Shown: piece after piece, positions 1 through 7,626 of the stretch | Layout: the number at the start of each line of letters is the position of its first letter | Numbering within the stretch: position 1 is the first letter of the stretch | Source: Oleiagrimonas sp036379395 | GTDB lineage: Bacteria > Pseudomonadota > Gammaproteobacteria > Xanthomonadales > Rhodanobacteraceae | Direction: 5' to 3' | DNA: 27,246 bases | Assembly (NCBI GenBank): GCA_036379395.1 | Contig: DASVGR010000001.1 | Span: forward strand, 1 to 27,246 | Translations under genes and position numbers: made by a program | Notes under the pieces: generated by a model | Seen by the model: the letters and a program-made list of their open reading frames with translations, nothing else | What the model was told of the DNA's origin: nothing | The model's database searches: none

Positions 1-56
1 CACCGACACGCCCCGTCGAAAATCGAAGCCCGTACTGCTCGCGGAGCCCCGCTGCC

Positions 57-932
57 GTGAGCACCACCGTCGCTCCGCAAACGCCATCCAGCAACGATTT
101 GCTGAGTGCCACCTTTCTGTTTTCGCTGATACTGCATGGCGTGCTGATCCTCGGCATCACCTTCGTGATCGTCAAGCCCAAGCCGCACCTGCCCACGCTG
201 GACGTCACCCTGGTCAACACGGCCAACCGGCAGGCGCCCGCGCATGCCGACTTTCTGGCCCAGGCCAACAATGCCGGCGGGGGCAATTCCGACAAAGTGC
301 ATCTGCCGTCGCAGCCGGTTTCCGGCCTGCTGCCAACCGACAGCAACGGCCTGGCACCACGTCCGCTCGCCCCCAGCGCACCGGCTGCCAGCCTGGCCAG
401 TGGCCCGCGCCGCATCACCACCACGGCCGTGACCCGCTTCGCCGTGCCCAGCGCCAGGGACCAGCGCCAGCACGACGCGGCCAACCGGCCGCAATCCTCG
501 CTCGACGTGAAGCGGCAAATGGAAATGGCGCGCCTGGCGGCCGAAATCGACGCCGCCTCCAAGGCCTACGCCAAACGTCCGCACAAGAAATTCATCTCGG
601 CCAACACCAAGGAATATGCCTACGCCGCCTACATGCGCGCCTGGGCCAAGCGCGTGGAACGTGTCGGCACGCTCAACTTTCCGGACGCCGCGCGCACCGG
701 CCGCCTGTCCGGCCAGCTCATCCTCACCGTCGGCCTGAACCGCAACGGCTCCATCCACAGCATCGACATCATCCAGAGTTCGGGCCGCAAGGTGCTGGAC
801 GATGCGGCCATCCGCATCGTGCGCATGGCCGCACCCTTCCCGCCCATACCCAAGACCAGCGAAAAGGTCGACCAGCTGTACATCACGCGCACCTACCAGT
901 TCCTGCGCGGCGGCCGGCTGCGCACGCACTGA
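57..932 (+). CDS. TonB-family energy transducer protein (TonB C-terminal domain)
   Basis: A 291-residue protein starting at GTG. It has one N-terminal membrane segment (about residues 16-41, hydrophobic with a conserved-looking His in LILHGVL), then a long Ala/Pro/Gln-rich periplasmic linker, and a C-terminal TonB fold (about 200-285) with the typical pattern FPDAARTGRLSGQLIL...LDDAAIRIVRMAAPFPPIP. TonB proteins couple the ExbB/ExbD proton motor to outer-membrane receptors. No exbB or exbD is next to it, so this may be an accessory TonB rather than the main one. It is followed 27 nt later by yqgE; this tonB-like/yqgE/yqgF order is one I know from Xanthomonas relatives. A weak GCGGAG stretch about 10 nt upstream could be the ribosome site. 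Confidence 0.85.
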   Translation: MSTTVAPQTPSSNDLLSATFLFSLILHGVLILGITFVIVKPKPHLPTLDVTLVNTANRQAPAHADFLAQANNAGGGNSDKVHLPSQPVSGLLPTDSNGLAPRPLAPSAPAASLASGPRRITTTAVTRFAVPSARDQRQHDAANRPQSSLDVKRQMEMARLAAEIDAASKAYAKRPHKKFISANTKEYAYAAYMRAWAKRVERVGTLNFPDAARTGRLSGQLILTVGLNRNGSIHSIDIIQSSGRKVLDDAAIRIVRMAAPFPPIPKTSEKVDQLYITRTYQFLRGGRLRTH

Positions 933-959
933 ACCCCGCTCAGCGGCTAGACTGTCCGC

Positions 960-1523
960 ATGGAGCAGTTCAGCAACCTCGCCGGCCACTTCCTGATCGC
1001 CATGCCCGGCATGGCCGATCCCACGTTTGCACGCGGCGTGACCTTGCTGTGCCAATACAACGAGGAAGGCGCCATTGGCCTGCTGGTCAACCACCCTGCG
1101 CCATTCACGCTGGGTGACGTGCTGCGGCAAATGCAGATCGACTGTGACCAGGACACCATCAACAACCGGCCCGTGCTGCAAGGCGGCCCGGTGCAAACCG
1201 AGCGCGGCTTCGTGCTGCACGACGGCGACCACCCGTGGGAAGCCAGCTTCCGCGTCAACGAGCGCTGGGCCGTCACCACCTCGCGCGACATTCTGGTCGC
1301 CATTGCCGCCGGCGAAGGCCCGCAACACGCTGCCGTGGCACTGGGCTACGCCGGCTGGAGCACCGGCCAATTGGATGACGAAATCCGCGCCAACGCCTGG
1401 CTGACCACGCCTGCCGACGGGCGCATCGTGTTCGCCACGCCGGTGGAAGACCGCTGGCGTGCCGCCGCCGCGCTGGTCGGCGTCGACGTCGACAATCTTG
1501 CCGATTACGCCGGCCACGCATGA
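960..1523 (+). CDS. yqgE: YqgE/AlgH family protein
   Basis: 187 residues, the usual length for the UPF0301/AlgH family. Family hallmarks are visible: FLIAMPGMADPTFARGVTLLC near the start, then GAIGLLVNHP, the GGPVQTERGFVLH block around residue 75, and AVALGYAGWSTGQLDDEI near 120-140. The family is soluble and cytoplasmic; its biochemical role is not settled, although the name AlgH comes from a supposed link to alginate regulation in Pseudomonas. Its stop codon overlaps the start of yqgF (ATGA), which suggests translational coupling and agrees with the well-known yqgE-yqgF pairing. Confidence 0.95.
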   Translation: MEQFSNLAGHFLIAMPGMADPTFARGVTLLCQYNEEGAIGLLVNHPAPFTLGDVLRQMQIDCDQDTINNRPVLQGGPVQTERGFVLHDGDHPWEASFRVNERWAVTTSRDILVAIAAGEGPQHAAVALGYAGWSTGQLDDEIRANAWLTTPADGRIVFATPVEDRWRAAAALVGVDVDNLADYAGHA

Positions 1524-1951
1524 CCACCGCGCTGGGATTCGACGTCGGCACGCGCCTGATCGGCGTGGCCATCGGCAACAGCTTCACCGGCAACGCGCGT
1601 CCGCTGGACGTCATCCGCGTGCGCGACGGCGAGCCGGACTGGGCCTTCCTCGACCGTCTCGTCAAGCAATGGAGCCCCGACACGCTCGTCGTCGGCCTGC
1701 CGCTGACGCTGGACGGCGGCAACCAGCCCATCACCCGCCACGCGCGCCGTTTTGCCGAACAGGCCGGCCAACGCTACAAGCTGCCCGTGGCCATGCGCGA
1801 CGAGCGCCACAGCTCGCAGGAAGCCGCGCGCCGCTTCGCCAACGCGCGCGCCGCCGGCACGCAAAAGCGTCGCGATGCGGAAAAAATCGATGCACTGGCA
1901 GCAGCGGTGATTCTCGAAGCGTGGCTTGGCGCTGCCCCCGCGCGGCCGTAG
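1520..1951 (+). CDS. yqgF: RuvX/YqgF family Holliday-junction-resolvase-like protein (putative pre-16S rRNA nuclease)
   Basis: 143 residues with an RNase H-like fold signature. The first acidic residue lies in ALGFDVGTRLIGVAIG (Asp8), followed by VVGLPLTLDGG and the RDERHSSQEAARR block, and a final Asp in KIDALAAAVILEAWL near the C terminus. These are the conserved acidic positions of YqgF, which in E. coli is implicated in 5' maturation of 16S rRNA. The start overlaps the yqgE stop by four bases. It is the last gene of the housekeeping run; the next gene belongs to the sugar-acid locus. Confidence 0.95.
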   Translation: MTTALGFDVGTRLIGVAIGNSFTGNARPLDVIRVRDGEPDWAFLDRLVKQWSPDTLVVGLPLTLDGGNQPITRHARRFAEQAGQRYKLPVAMRDERHSSQEAARRFANARAAGTQKRRDAEKIDALAAAVILEAWLGAAPARP

Positions 1952-2262
1952 CACACGAGCCGGCCATCCATGCGTGGATTGGCTGACGGCAATCCGTGCA
2001 GTCGCCCAAACTGTGGAATCACCTGCGCCGCGGCGTCCCACGACGCGTTTTGCCTTGAGCTGATCCACGGCGGGCCACGGGCGCCTTCCGGGGCAACGGC
2101 AACGGACTCGCACCCCGCGTGATCCATGATCGATCTTTCGATGGATTCCCGAGGCGGGTATGTGCCACTATGTTGATAGCGCTATCAAAAATGTACGCGT
2201 ATCGCCCACTGCCCGTCGTTTCATCACTCGCCTTTCCGTCCACCCGTCCCGGACCGCCGTGA
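1952..2262. other. Intergenic region and upstream control region of the hexuronate genes
   Basis: 311 bases with no convincing gene; the overlapping open frames on both strands look like GC-driven noise. It marks the change from housekeeping genes to the catabolic locus. It holds the palindromic operator at 2173-2188. A candidate -10 (TATGTT, 2169-2174) with a poor -35 (TTCCCG, 2146-2151) overlaps that operator, but I give this promoter little weight. Short imperfect hairpins (for example ATCCA...TGGAT near 1967-1980) have no T-tract, so I see no clear terminator for yqgF. Confidence 0.5.
2173..2188. promoter_or_regulatory. Perfect 16-bp palindromic LacI-type operator upstream of the hexuronate transporter
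   Basis: TTGATAGCGCTATCAA reads the same on both strands and has the central GCGC step typical of LacI-family operators. It lies 74 bp before the transporter start. Its core (TGATAGCGCTA-CA) recurs at 21496-21509 with a single difference among 14 positions. It also resembles the xyl-box of Xanthomonas XylR as I remember it. The likely binder is the LacI-family protein encoded at 15725-16789. Confidence 0.8.
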
Positions 2263-3585
2263 ATGAACAAGTCATTTCCCATCCCGCGCTTCCTCGCGTT
2301 GATGTCCCGCCCCGGCCACTATCGCTGGCGCATCTGCGCCATGCTGCTGGCGGTCACCACGATGAACTACATGGATCGCCAGGTGCTCGGGGTGCTGGCG
2401 CCGTTCCTGCAGCAGCGGTTCGGGTGGGACCAGATCGAATACGGCTACATCGTCACCGCGTTCCAGGCCGCCTACGCCATCGGCATGCTGGGCGCCGGCG
2501 CCATCATCGACAAATTCGGCACGCGCATCGGCTACGCCATCGCCATCGGCGTGTGGAGCCTGGCCGCGATGGGACATGCGCTGGTCACCACCGTGATCGG
2601 CTTTGCCGTGGTGCGCTTCGCGCTGGGCCTGGGCGAATCCGGCAATTTTCCGGCGGGCGTCAAGACCGTCGCGGAATGGTTTCCGCAGCGCGAACGCGCG
2701 CTTGCCGTGGGCATCTTCAATTCCGGTTCCAGTTTCGGTGCCATCGTCGCGCCGCTGCTGGTGCCGATCATCGCGGTCACGTTTGGCTGGCAGGCCGCTT
2801 TTTTGCTGACGGGCCTGATCAGCGCCCTGTGGGTCATCGTGTGGCTGCTCTGGTACCACACGCCGGAACAGCAACCGGCCGTGACGGCGGAAGAACTGGC
2901 CTGCATCCGCAGTGATCCGCCGGATCCGGAAGTACGTGTGCCATGGGCGCGCATCCTGCGCCATCGCCAGGCCTGGTCGTTCATCGCGGCCAAGTTCATG
3001 ACCGACCCGATCTGGTGGTTTTTCCTGTTCTGGCTGCCGAAATTCCTGCATGCCAAATATGGGCTGTCGCTGCTTGGCCTGGGACCACCGCTGATCGTCA
3101 TCTACGTGCTTGCCGATGTCGGCAGCGTCACCGGCGGCTGGCTGGCCGGCCGCTTCGTCAAGCGCGGCTGGAGTGTCAATCGTGCACGCAAGGGCGCCAT
3201 GGCGATCTGCGCCGTGGCCGTGGTGCCGGTCATTTTCGCGGCACACGCCAGCCACGAATGGCTGGCGGTGGCGCTGATCGGGCTGGCCACGGCCGCGCAC
3301 CAGGGGTGGTCGGCGAACATCTTCACGCTGCCGTCGGACATGTTTCCGCGCCGCGCGGTCGCTTCGGTCGTCGGCGTCGGCGGTTTCGCCGGCGCGGTCG
3401 GCGGCATGCTGATCTCCACCCTGACCGGTTTCCTGCTGCAATTCACCGGCAGCTACCTGCCCATCTTCATCATCGCCGGTTCGGCCTACCTGGCCGCACT
3501 GCTGGTCGTGCATCTGCTGGTGCCGCGCCTGCAGCCGGCGCAAATGGACGATTTGCCGCCAACCACGGAAAAACAGCCGTCATGA
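2263..3585 (+). CDS. MFS transporter, anion:cation symporter (ACS) family, probable hexuronate (glucuronate) transporter, ExuT-like
   Basis: 440 residues with about 12 hydrophobic segments. The N-terminal helix carries NYMDRQVLG (about 35-43), and the cytoplasmic loop after helix 2 has DKFGTRIG. The ACS-family block GLGESGNFPAGVKTVAEWFP is at about 122-141. These features are typical of ExuT/GudP-type sugar-acid/H+ symporters in the inner membrane. The gene directly precedes uxaC, 63 bp away on the same strand, and is behind the palindromic operator. This supports uptake of glucuronate or methylglucuronate released from xylan. ATG start at 2263 with a weak GGA about 9 nt upstream. The exact substrate (glucuronate, galacturonate or a short aldouronate) cannot be read from the sequence. 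Confidence 0.88.
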   Translation: MNKSFPIPRFLALMSRPGHYRWRICAMLLAVTTMNYMDRQVLGVLAPFLQQRFGWDQIEYGYIVTAFQAAYAIGMLGAGAIIDKFGTRIGYAIAIGVWSLAAMGHALVTTVIGFAVVRFALGLGESGNFPAGVKTVAEWFPQRERALAVGIFNSGSSFGAIVAPLLVPIIAVTFGWQAAFLLTGLISALWVIVWLLWYHTPEQQPAVTAEELACIRSDPPDPEVRVPWARILRHRQAWSFIAAKFMTDPIWWFFLFWLPKFLHAKYGLSLLGLGPPLIVIYVLADVGSVTGGWLAGRFVKRGWSVNRARKGAMAICAVAVVPVIFAAHASHEWLAVALIGLATAAHQGWSANIFTLPSDMFPRRAVASVVGVGGFAGAVGGMLISTLTGFLLQFTGSYLPIFIIAGSAYLAALLVVHLLVPRLQPAQMDDLPPTTEKQPS

Positions 3586-3648
3586 TCATCAAGGCAAGGC
3601 ACTGGACATGTGCGCCAGTCCTTCGGATACGCGGATACTGACATCACC

Positions 3649-5073
3649 ATGAATCCCACCACCTCACCCCTGGCACTGCACGACGACCGCCTGTTTCCGG
3701 CGCAACCCGACGTGCGCGACATCGCCCGGCGCCTGTACGCGCAGGTCGCCAGGCTGCCCATCATCAGCCCGCACGGCCATACCGATCCGGCCTGGTTTGC
3801 CGACAACGCGCCTTTTCCCAACGCCACCGAACTGCTGGTCGTGCCGGACCACTACGTCTTTCGCATGCTCTACAGCCAGGGCGTCGATCTGGATGCCCTC
3901 GGCATTCCCCGCCGCGACGGCTCGCGGGCGGCGGTCGATCCGCGGACGGCATGGCGCGTGTTCGCGGCCCATTTCCACTTGTTTCGCGGCACGCCGTCCG
4001 AGCTGTGGCTCAACCATGTCTTCCATGACGTGTTCGGCCTGCGCGTGCGCCTGGATGCGGACAGCGCCGATCTCTACTACGACCACATCACCGCGGCCCT
4101 GCAGACGGACGCATTTCGTCCCCGCGCGCTGTTCGGCCGTTTCCGCATCGAGGTCCTGGCCACCACCGACTCGCCGCTGGACACGCTGCAGCACCACGCT
4201 GCCATTCGCCACGGCGACTGGAACGGCCGCGTCATTCCCACCTATCGTCCGGACGCGGTTGTCGATCCCGAGCACGAACAGTTTCCGGCGGCACTGAAGC
4301 AGCTCGGTGAACTTACCGGAGAAGATGTCTATCGCTGGTCCGGTTACCTGCGCGCGCACCGCCTGCGGCGCGCCCACTTCATCGCCATGGGCGCGACCGC
4401 CACCGACCACGGCCATCCCAGCCCTGCCACCGCCGACTTGTCCGCGACCGAGGCCGGCAAGCTGTTCGACAAAATCGTGCGTGGCCACGCCACCGCGCAG
4501 GATGCCGAGCTGTTCCGCGCGCAGATGCTCACCGAGATGGCGGCGATGAGCCTGGACGACGGCCTGGTGATGCAGCTCCATCCGGGATGTTTCCGCAACC
4601 ACAACCGGGCCTTGTTCGAGCGTTTCGGCTACAACATGGGCGCCGACATCCCGTTGCACACCGAATACGTGCACGCGCTCAAGCCACTGCTGGACCGCTT
4701 CGGCAACGAGCCCGATTTCAAGCTGATCGTGTTCACGCTTGATGAAAGCACCTACTCGCGCGAACTGGCGCCCTTGGCCGGCCACTATCCCTGCCTGCTG
4801 CTCGGTCCGGCCTGGTGGTTCCACGACGCGCCGGAAGGCATGTGGCGTCTGCGCGCGCGCACGCTGAGCAGCGCCGGCTTCTACAACACCGTCGGCTTCA
4901 ACGACGACACCCGCGCGTTCCTGTCGATCCCGGCACGCCACGACGTGGCACGGCGCATGGACTGCGCGTTCCTGGCCAGACTGGTCGCCGAGCACCGCAT
5001 GGACGAGGACGCCGCCGCCGACGTGGCGGTGGACCTCACCTACACGCTGCCCAAACGGGCCTACAAGCTGTAA
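3649..5073 (+). CDS. uxaC: Glucuronate isomerase (uronate isomerase)
   Basis: 474 residues, normal for the UxaC family of the amidohydrolase superfamily. The N terminus shows LHDDRLFPAQP followed by the metal-binding His-x-His in PIISPHGHTDP (His42, His44). Later family motifs include DHYVFRMLYSQG, WLNHVFHDVFGL, VIPTYRPDAVVDPE, MQLHPGCFRNHN, PLHTEYVHAL and LLLGPAWWFHDAPEGMWR. It converts D-glucuronate to D-fructuronate in the cytoplasm, the first step of the uronate branch. I chose the ATG at 3649; an in-frame GTG at 3610 would add 13 residues but leads into no conserved sequence. It converges with uxuB, whose stop lies 28 bp downstream. Confidence 0.95.
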   Translation: MNPTTSPLALHDDRLFPAQPDVRDIARRLYAQVARLPIISPHGHTDPAWFADNAPFPNATELLVVPDHYVFRMLYSQGVDLDALGIPRRDGSRAAVDPRTAWRVFAAHFHLFRGTPSELWLNHVFHDVFGLRVRLDADSADLYYDHITAALQTDAFRPRALFGRFRIEVLATTDSPLDTLQHHAAIRHGDWNGRVIPTYRPDAVVDPEHEQFPAALKQLGELTGEDVYRWSGYLRAHRLRRAHFIAMGATATDHGHPSPATADLSATEAGKLFDKIVRGHATAQDAELFRAQMLTEMAAMSLDDGLVMQLHPGCFRNHNRALFERFGYNMGADIPLHTEYVHALKPLLDRFGNEPDFKLIVFTLDESTYSRELAPLAGHYPCLLLGPAWWFHDAPEGMWRLRARTLSSAGFYNTVGFNDDTRAFLSIPARHDVARRMDCAFLARLVAEHRMDEDAAADVAVDLTYTLPKRAYKL

Positions 5074-5091
5074 TCAGTGCCACGCAGCGAC

Positions 5092-5115
5092 GCCGCCGCA
5101 CTACCCTGCGGCGGC
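5092..5115. terminator. Hairpin between converging uxaC and uxuB (possible terminator)
   Basis: Perfect 9-bp stem GCCGCCGCA/TGCGGCGGC with a 6-base loop CTACCC. It starts 18 bp after the uxaC stop, and the uxuB stop codon (minus strand, 5103-5101) lies in the loop. Its place between convergent operons fits a bidirectional transcription barrier, but there is no T-tract on either side, so it is not a textbook intrinsic terminator. Confidence 0.45.
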
Positions 5116-6579
5116 CAGTGCACGCGCCACGGCCACCGGCGTGGCATCACCGAGCGTGGCCAGCGCGCCACACACGGCATCCACGAAACGCGCGTCGCTC
5201 GACAGTGGCGCGAACACGGCATCCAGCGCCAGAAAAGTCTCGGCATCATGCCGCGCATCGCCGGTCGTGCGGCGGGCGATGCTGGCCAGCACCTCGGCCA
5301 GCGGATCGACCAGTGGCGTGCCGCGACGGGCCTGGCGACAGACGAACCGCATCCACGCCGCCACCGGCAGGCTCAGCCGGTCGACGCGCCGCCCGGCCGC
5401 CAGCGCGTCGGCGATGGTGCCGAGAAGACGCACCGGCAGTTTCTGCGAGCCGTCCCAGGCGATCTGCGACAGCAAATGGCGAATGCCGGGATGGCGAAAG
5501 CGCGCGAGGATGGCATCGATGTAGGCGCCCGTATCGAAACCCCGCGGCACGTCCAGGCAGGGCGCGATGTCCTCGTGCATCAACCGCTCGACAAAACCGG
5601 CCAGCGCCGGCTGGCGCATCGCCTCGGCGACATTCTCGATGTCCATCAGCAGGCCGAGATACGCCAGCGTCGAATGCGAGCCGTTGAGCAGGCGCAATTT
5701 CGCACGGTCGTAGCCGCCGATGTGGCGACTCACCGTCACGCCGACACGCTCGAACGCGGGGCGTTCGTCACGAAAATCGTCCTCGACCACCCATTGGGTG
5801 TAAGGCTCGCGCTGGACCGGCCAGGCATCGACGCAGCCCAGGCGCGCGGCAACCCGCTCGCGCAGCGCGTCATCGCTGGCCGGGGTGATGCTGTCGACCA
5901 TCGAACGCGGAAAGGCCACGTTGGCCTCGATCCAGTCGGCAAGATCGGCATCCACATGCCGCGCATACTGCGATACGGCCCGACGCAGCCGCCGCCCGTT
6001 GTCGGCCAGGTTGTCGCAGCTGAGGACGGCATAGGGCGGCAGGCCGCGCCGATGGCGCTCGCGCAGCCCGGCCACGACATGGCCGATCGCGCTGACCGGC
6101 GCACCGGGCGCGGCAAGGTCGTGGACGATTTCCGGATGGGACATGTCGAGGTCGTCACCGGCCAGGCAATAACCCTTCTCGGTGATGGTCAGCGTGACCA
6201 GCCGCACCGCCGGATCGGCCAGGCGCACCAGCACCGCCAACCCGTCTTCGGGCGCGTACAGCAGCTCGCGGATCGAGCCGATCACGCGCAACTTTGGCGG
6301 CTGGTCGAGCAAGGCCAACGTATACAGCCCGTCCTGCGGACGCAGCGCGTCGCACACCTTGCGGCTGTGCAGGGACACGGCGCAGATGGCCCAACGCGGA
6401 TCGTCGGCCAGCAGATCGTCCACGTACACGGCCTGATGCGCGCGATGAAACGCGCCCGGGCCGAAATGCACGATGCCGATGCGGGTCCGTGCGCGGTCGT
6501 AGGCCGGCCGGACGACGTCCGGCGGCAGCGTGGCAAGCGTCGCGTCGCACAAACGCGGCGTGACAGGCGAATGGGCCAT
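5101..6579 (-). CDS. uxuB: D-mannonate oxidoreductase / fructuronate reductase (mannitol dehydrogenase family)
   Basis: 492 residues, the usual length for long-chain polyol dehydrogenases. The NAD-binding segment IGIVHFGPGAFHRAHQ is at about 33-48. The C-terminal substrate domain includes DRAKLRLLNGSHSTLAYLG, where the Lys of KLRLLN is the family's catalytic residue. It reduces D-fructuronate to D-mannonate with NADH and follows UxaC in the pathway. ATG at 6579 shares one base with the stop of the upstream kdgK (TGATG), pointing to coupled translation; it is the last gene of the six-gene operon. A longer frame running upstream to 7206 is only an open frame across kdgK. Other family members (mannitol or altronate dehydrogenases) are less likely here given uxaC and ManD. 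Confidence 0.93.
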   Translation of the reverse strand: MAHSPVTPRLCDATLATLPPDVVRPAYDRARTRIGIVHFGPGAFHRAHQAVYVDDLLADDPRWAICAVSLHSRKVCDALRPQDGLYTLALLDQPPKLRVIGSIRELLYAPEDGLAVLVRLADPAVRLVTLTITEKGYCLAGDDLDMSHPEIVHDLAAPGAPVSAIGHVVAGLRERHRRGLPPYAVLSCDNLADNGRRLRRAVSQYARHVDADLADWIEANVAFPRSMVDSITPASDDALRERVAARLGCVDAWPVQREPYTQWVVEDDFRDERPAFERVGVTVSRHIGGYDRAKLRLLNGSHSTLAYLGLLMDIENVAEAMRQPALAGFVERLMHEDIAPCLDVPRGFDTGAYIDAILARFRHPGIRHLLSQIAWDGSQKLPVRLLGTIADALAAGRRVDRLSLPVAAWMRFVCRQARRGTPLVDPLAEVLASIARRTTGDARHDAETFLALDAVFAPLSSDARFVDAVCGALATLGDATPVAVARALAAAG

Positions 6580-7622
6580 CAGCGCTTCACCTCGAAACCA
6601 TCGCCGGCAAGGAAAGCCCGGACGGCTTCCTCGCCCAGCAAATTGACGTCGCCGGGTATCGAATGCTTGAGGCAGGCGGCGGCCACGGCAAAATCCAGCG
6701 CCGCGGCATCGTCCATGCCCTGCAGCAAACCATGCAGCAGACCGGCGGCGAACGCATCGCCCGCGCCGACGCGATCGACAATGCCGCGCAAGGCATGCGC
6801 GTCCGTCACCCGCACCGCATCGGCATCCGCCAGCATGCCGACAAGATCCTGCTCGTCGACACTGTGATGGTGGCGCCCGGTGGTCGCCATCCGTTGCAGA
6901 TGCGGCCAGGTGGCAAATGCCGCCTTGGCCGCGGCACGAAAACGCTCGCCCGCATCGGCCTGCGGGAACTCCATGCCGAGCATCAACGCCACGTCGCGAT
7001 CGTTGCCGAACAGCAGGTCGGCCTCGGCGGCCAGCTCGCACAACCGCCGCGGCGCCTGCGCGGCCTGCTTGCCCCACAGCTTGCCGCGATAGTTGCAATC
7101 GAACGAGACGCGCGTGCCCACCGCCCGCGCGGCGCGCACGGCGGAAAGGGCCGCCTGTGCCGTGTTGTCGCCCAGCGCCGGCGTGATGCCCGACACATGC
7201 AGCCATTGCGCGTCGGCCAGCAAACGCGGCCAGTCGTACGTATCGGCCGGCGCCATGGCAAAAGCCGAACCGGCACGGTCGTAGAGCACCTCGGACGGCC
7301 GCTGCATGGCGCCGGGCGACAGGAAATACAGGCCCATGCGCCCGTCATCGAAACAGATGTCCGCGACATCGACACCATGCCGGCGCAACTCGCCGGCACA
7401 GGTGTGGCCGATGGCATTGTCCGGCAACGTGCTGACCACGGCGGCGCGATGGCCGAGGATGGCCAGCGAAACGGCGACATTGGCCTCGGCACCGCCGAAG
7501 GTCGTCTGCAGTTGCGGCGTCTGCAGCAACCGCTCGTGCCCCGGAGCCGACAGGCGCATCAGCAGCTCGCCGAAACAGACGATGCGATTCCTGTCGCCGG
7601 TTGATGATGGATGGGCAGACAT
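6579..7622 (-). CDS. kdgK: 2-keto-3-deoxygluconate kinase (PfkB/ribokinase family)
   Basis: 347 residues. PfkB-family marks are GGAEANVAVSLAILG near residue 43 and the C-terminal signature DRVGAGDAFAAG (283-294) with the catalytic base Asp289 and the anion-hole glycines. It phosphorylates 2-keto-3-deoxygluconate (KDG) to KDPG, the step after mannonate dehydratase. The ATG at 7622 gives the expected N terminus leading into RIVCFGELLMRLS; longer versions reaching 7883 run into the GH3 coding region. It begins 4 nt after the GH3 stop and shares one base with uxuB. The next enzyme, Eda aldolase, is not in the window. Other PfkB sugar kinases are possible on sequence alone; the gene context makes KDG the clear substrate. 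Confidence 0.93.
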   Translation of the reverse strand: MSAHPSSTGDRNRIVCFGELLMRLSAPGHERLLQTPQLQTTFGGAEANVAVSLAILGHRAAVVSTLPDNAIGHTCAGELRRHGVDVADICFDDGRMGLYFLSPGAMQRPSEVLYDRAGSAFAMAPADTYDWPRLLADAQWLHVSGITPALGDNTAQAALSAVRAARAVGTRVSFDCNYRGKLWGKQAAQAPRRLCELAAEADLLFGNDRDVALMLGMEFPQADAGERFRAAAKAAFATWPHLQRMATTGRHHHSVDEQDLVGMLADADAVRVTDAHALRGIVDRVGAGDAFAAGLLHGLLQGMDDAAALDFAVAAACLKHSIPGDVNLLGEEAVRAFLAGDGFEVKR

Positions 7623-7626
7623 GTCT

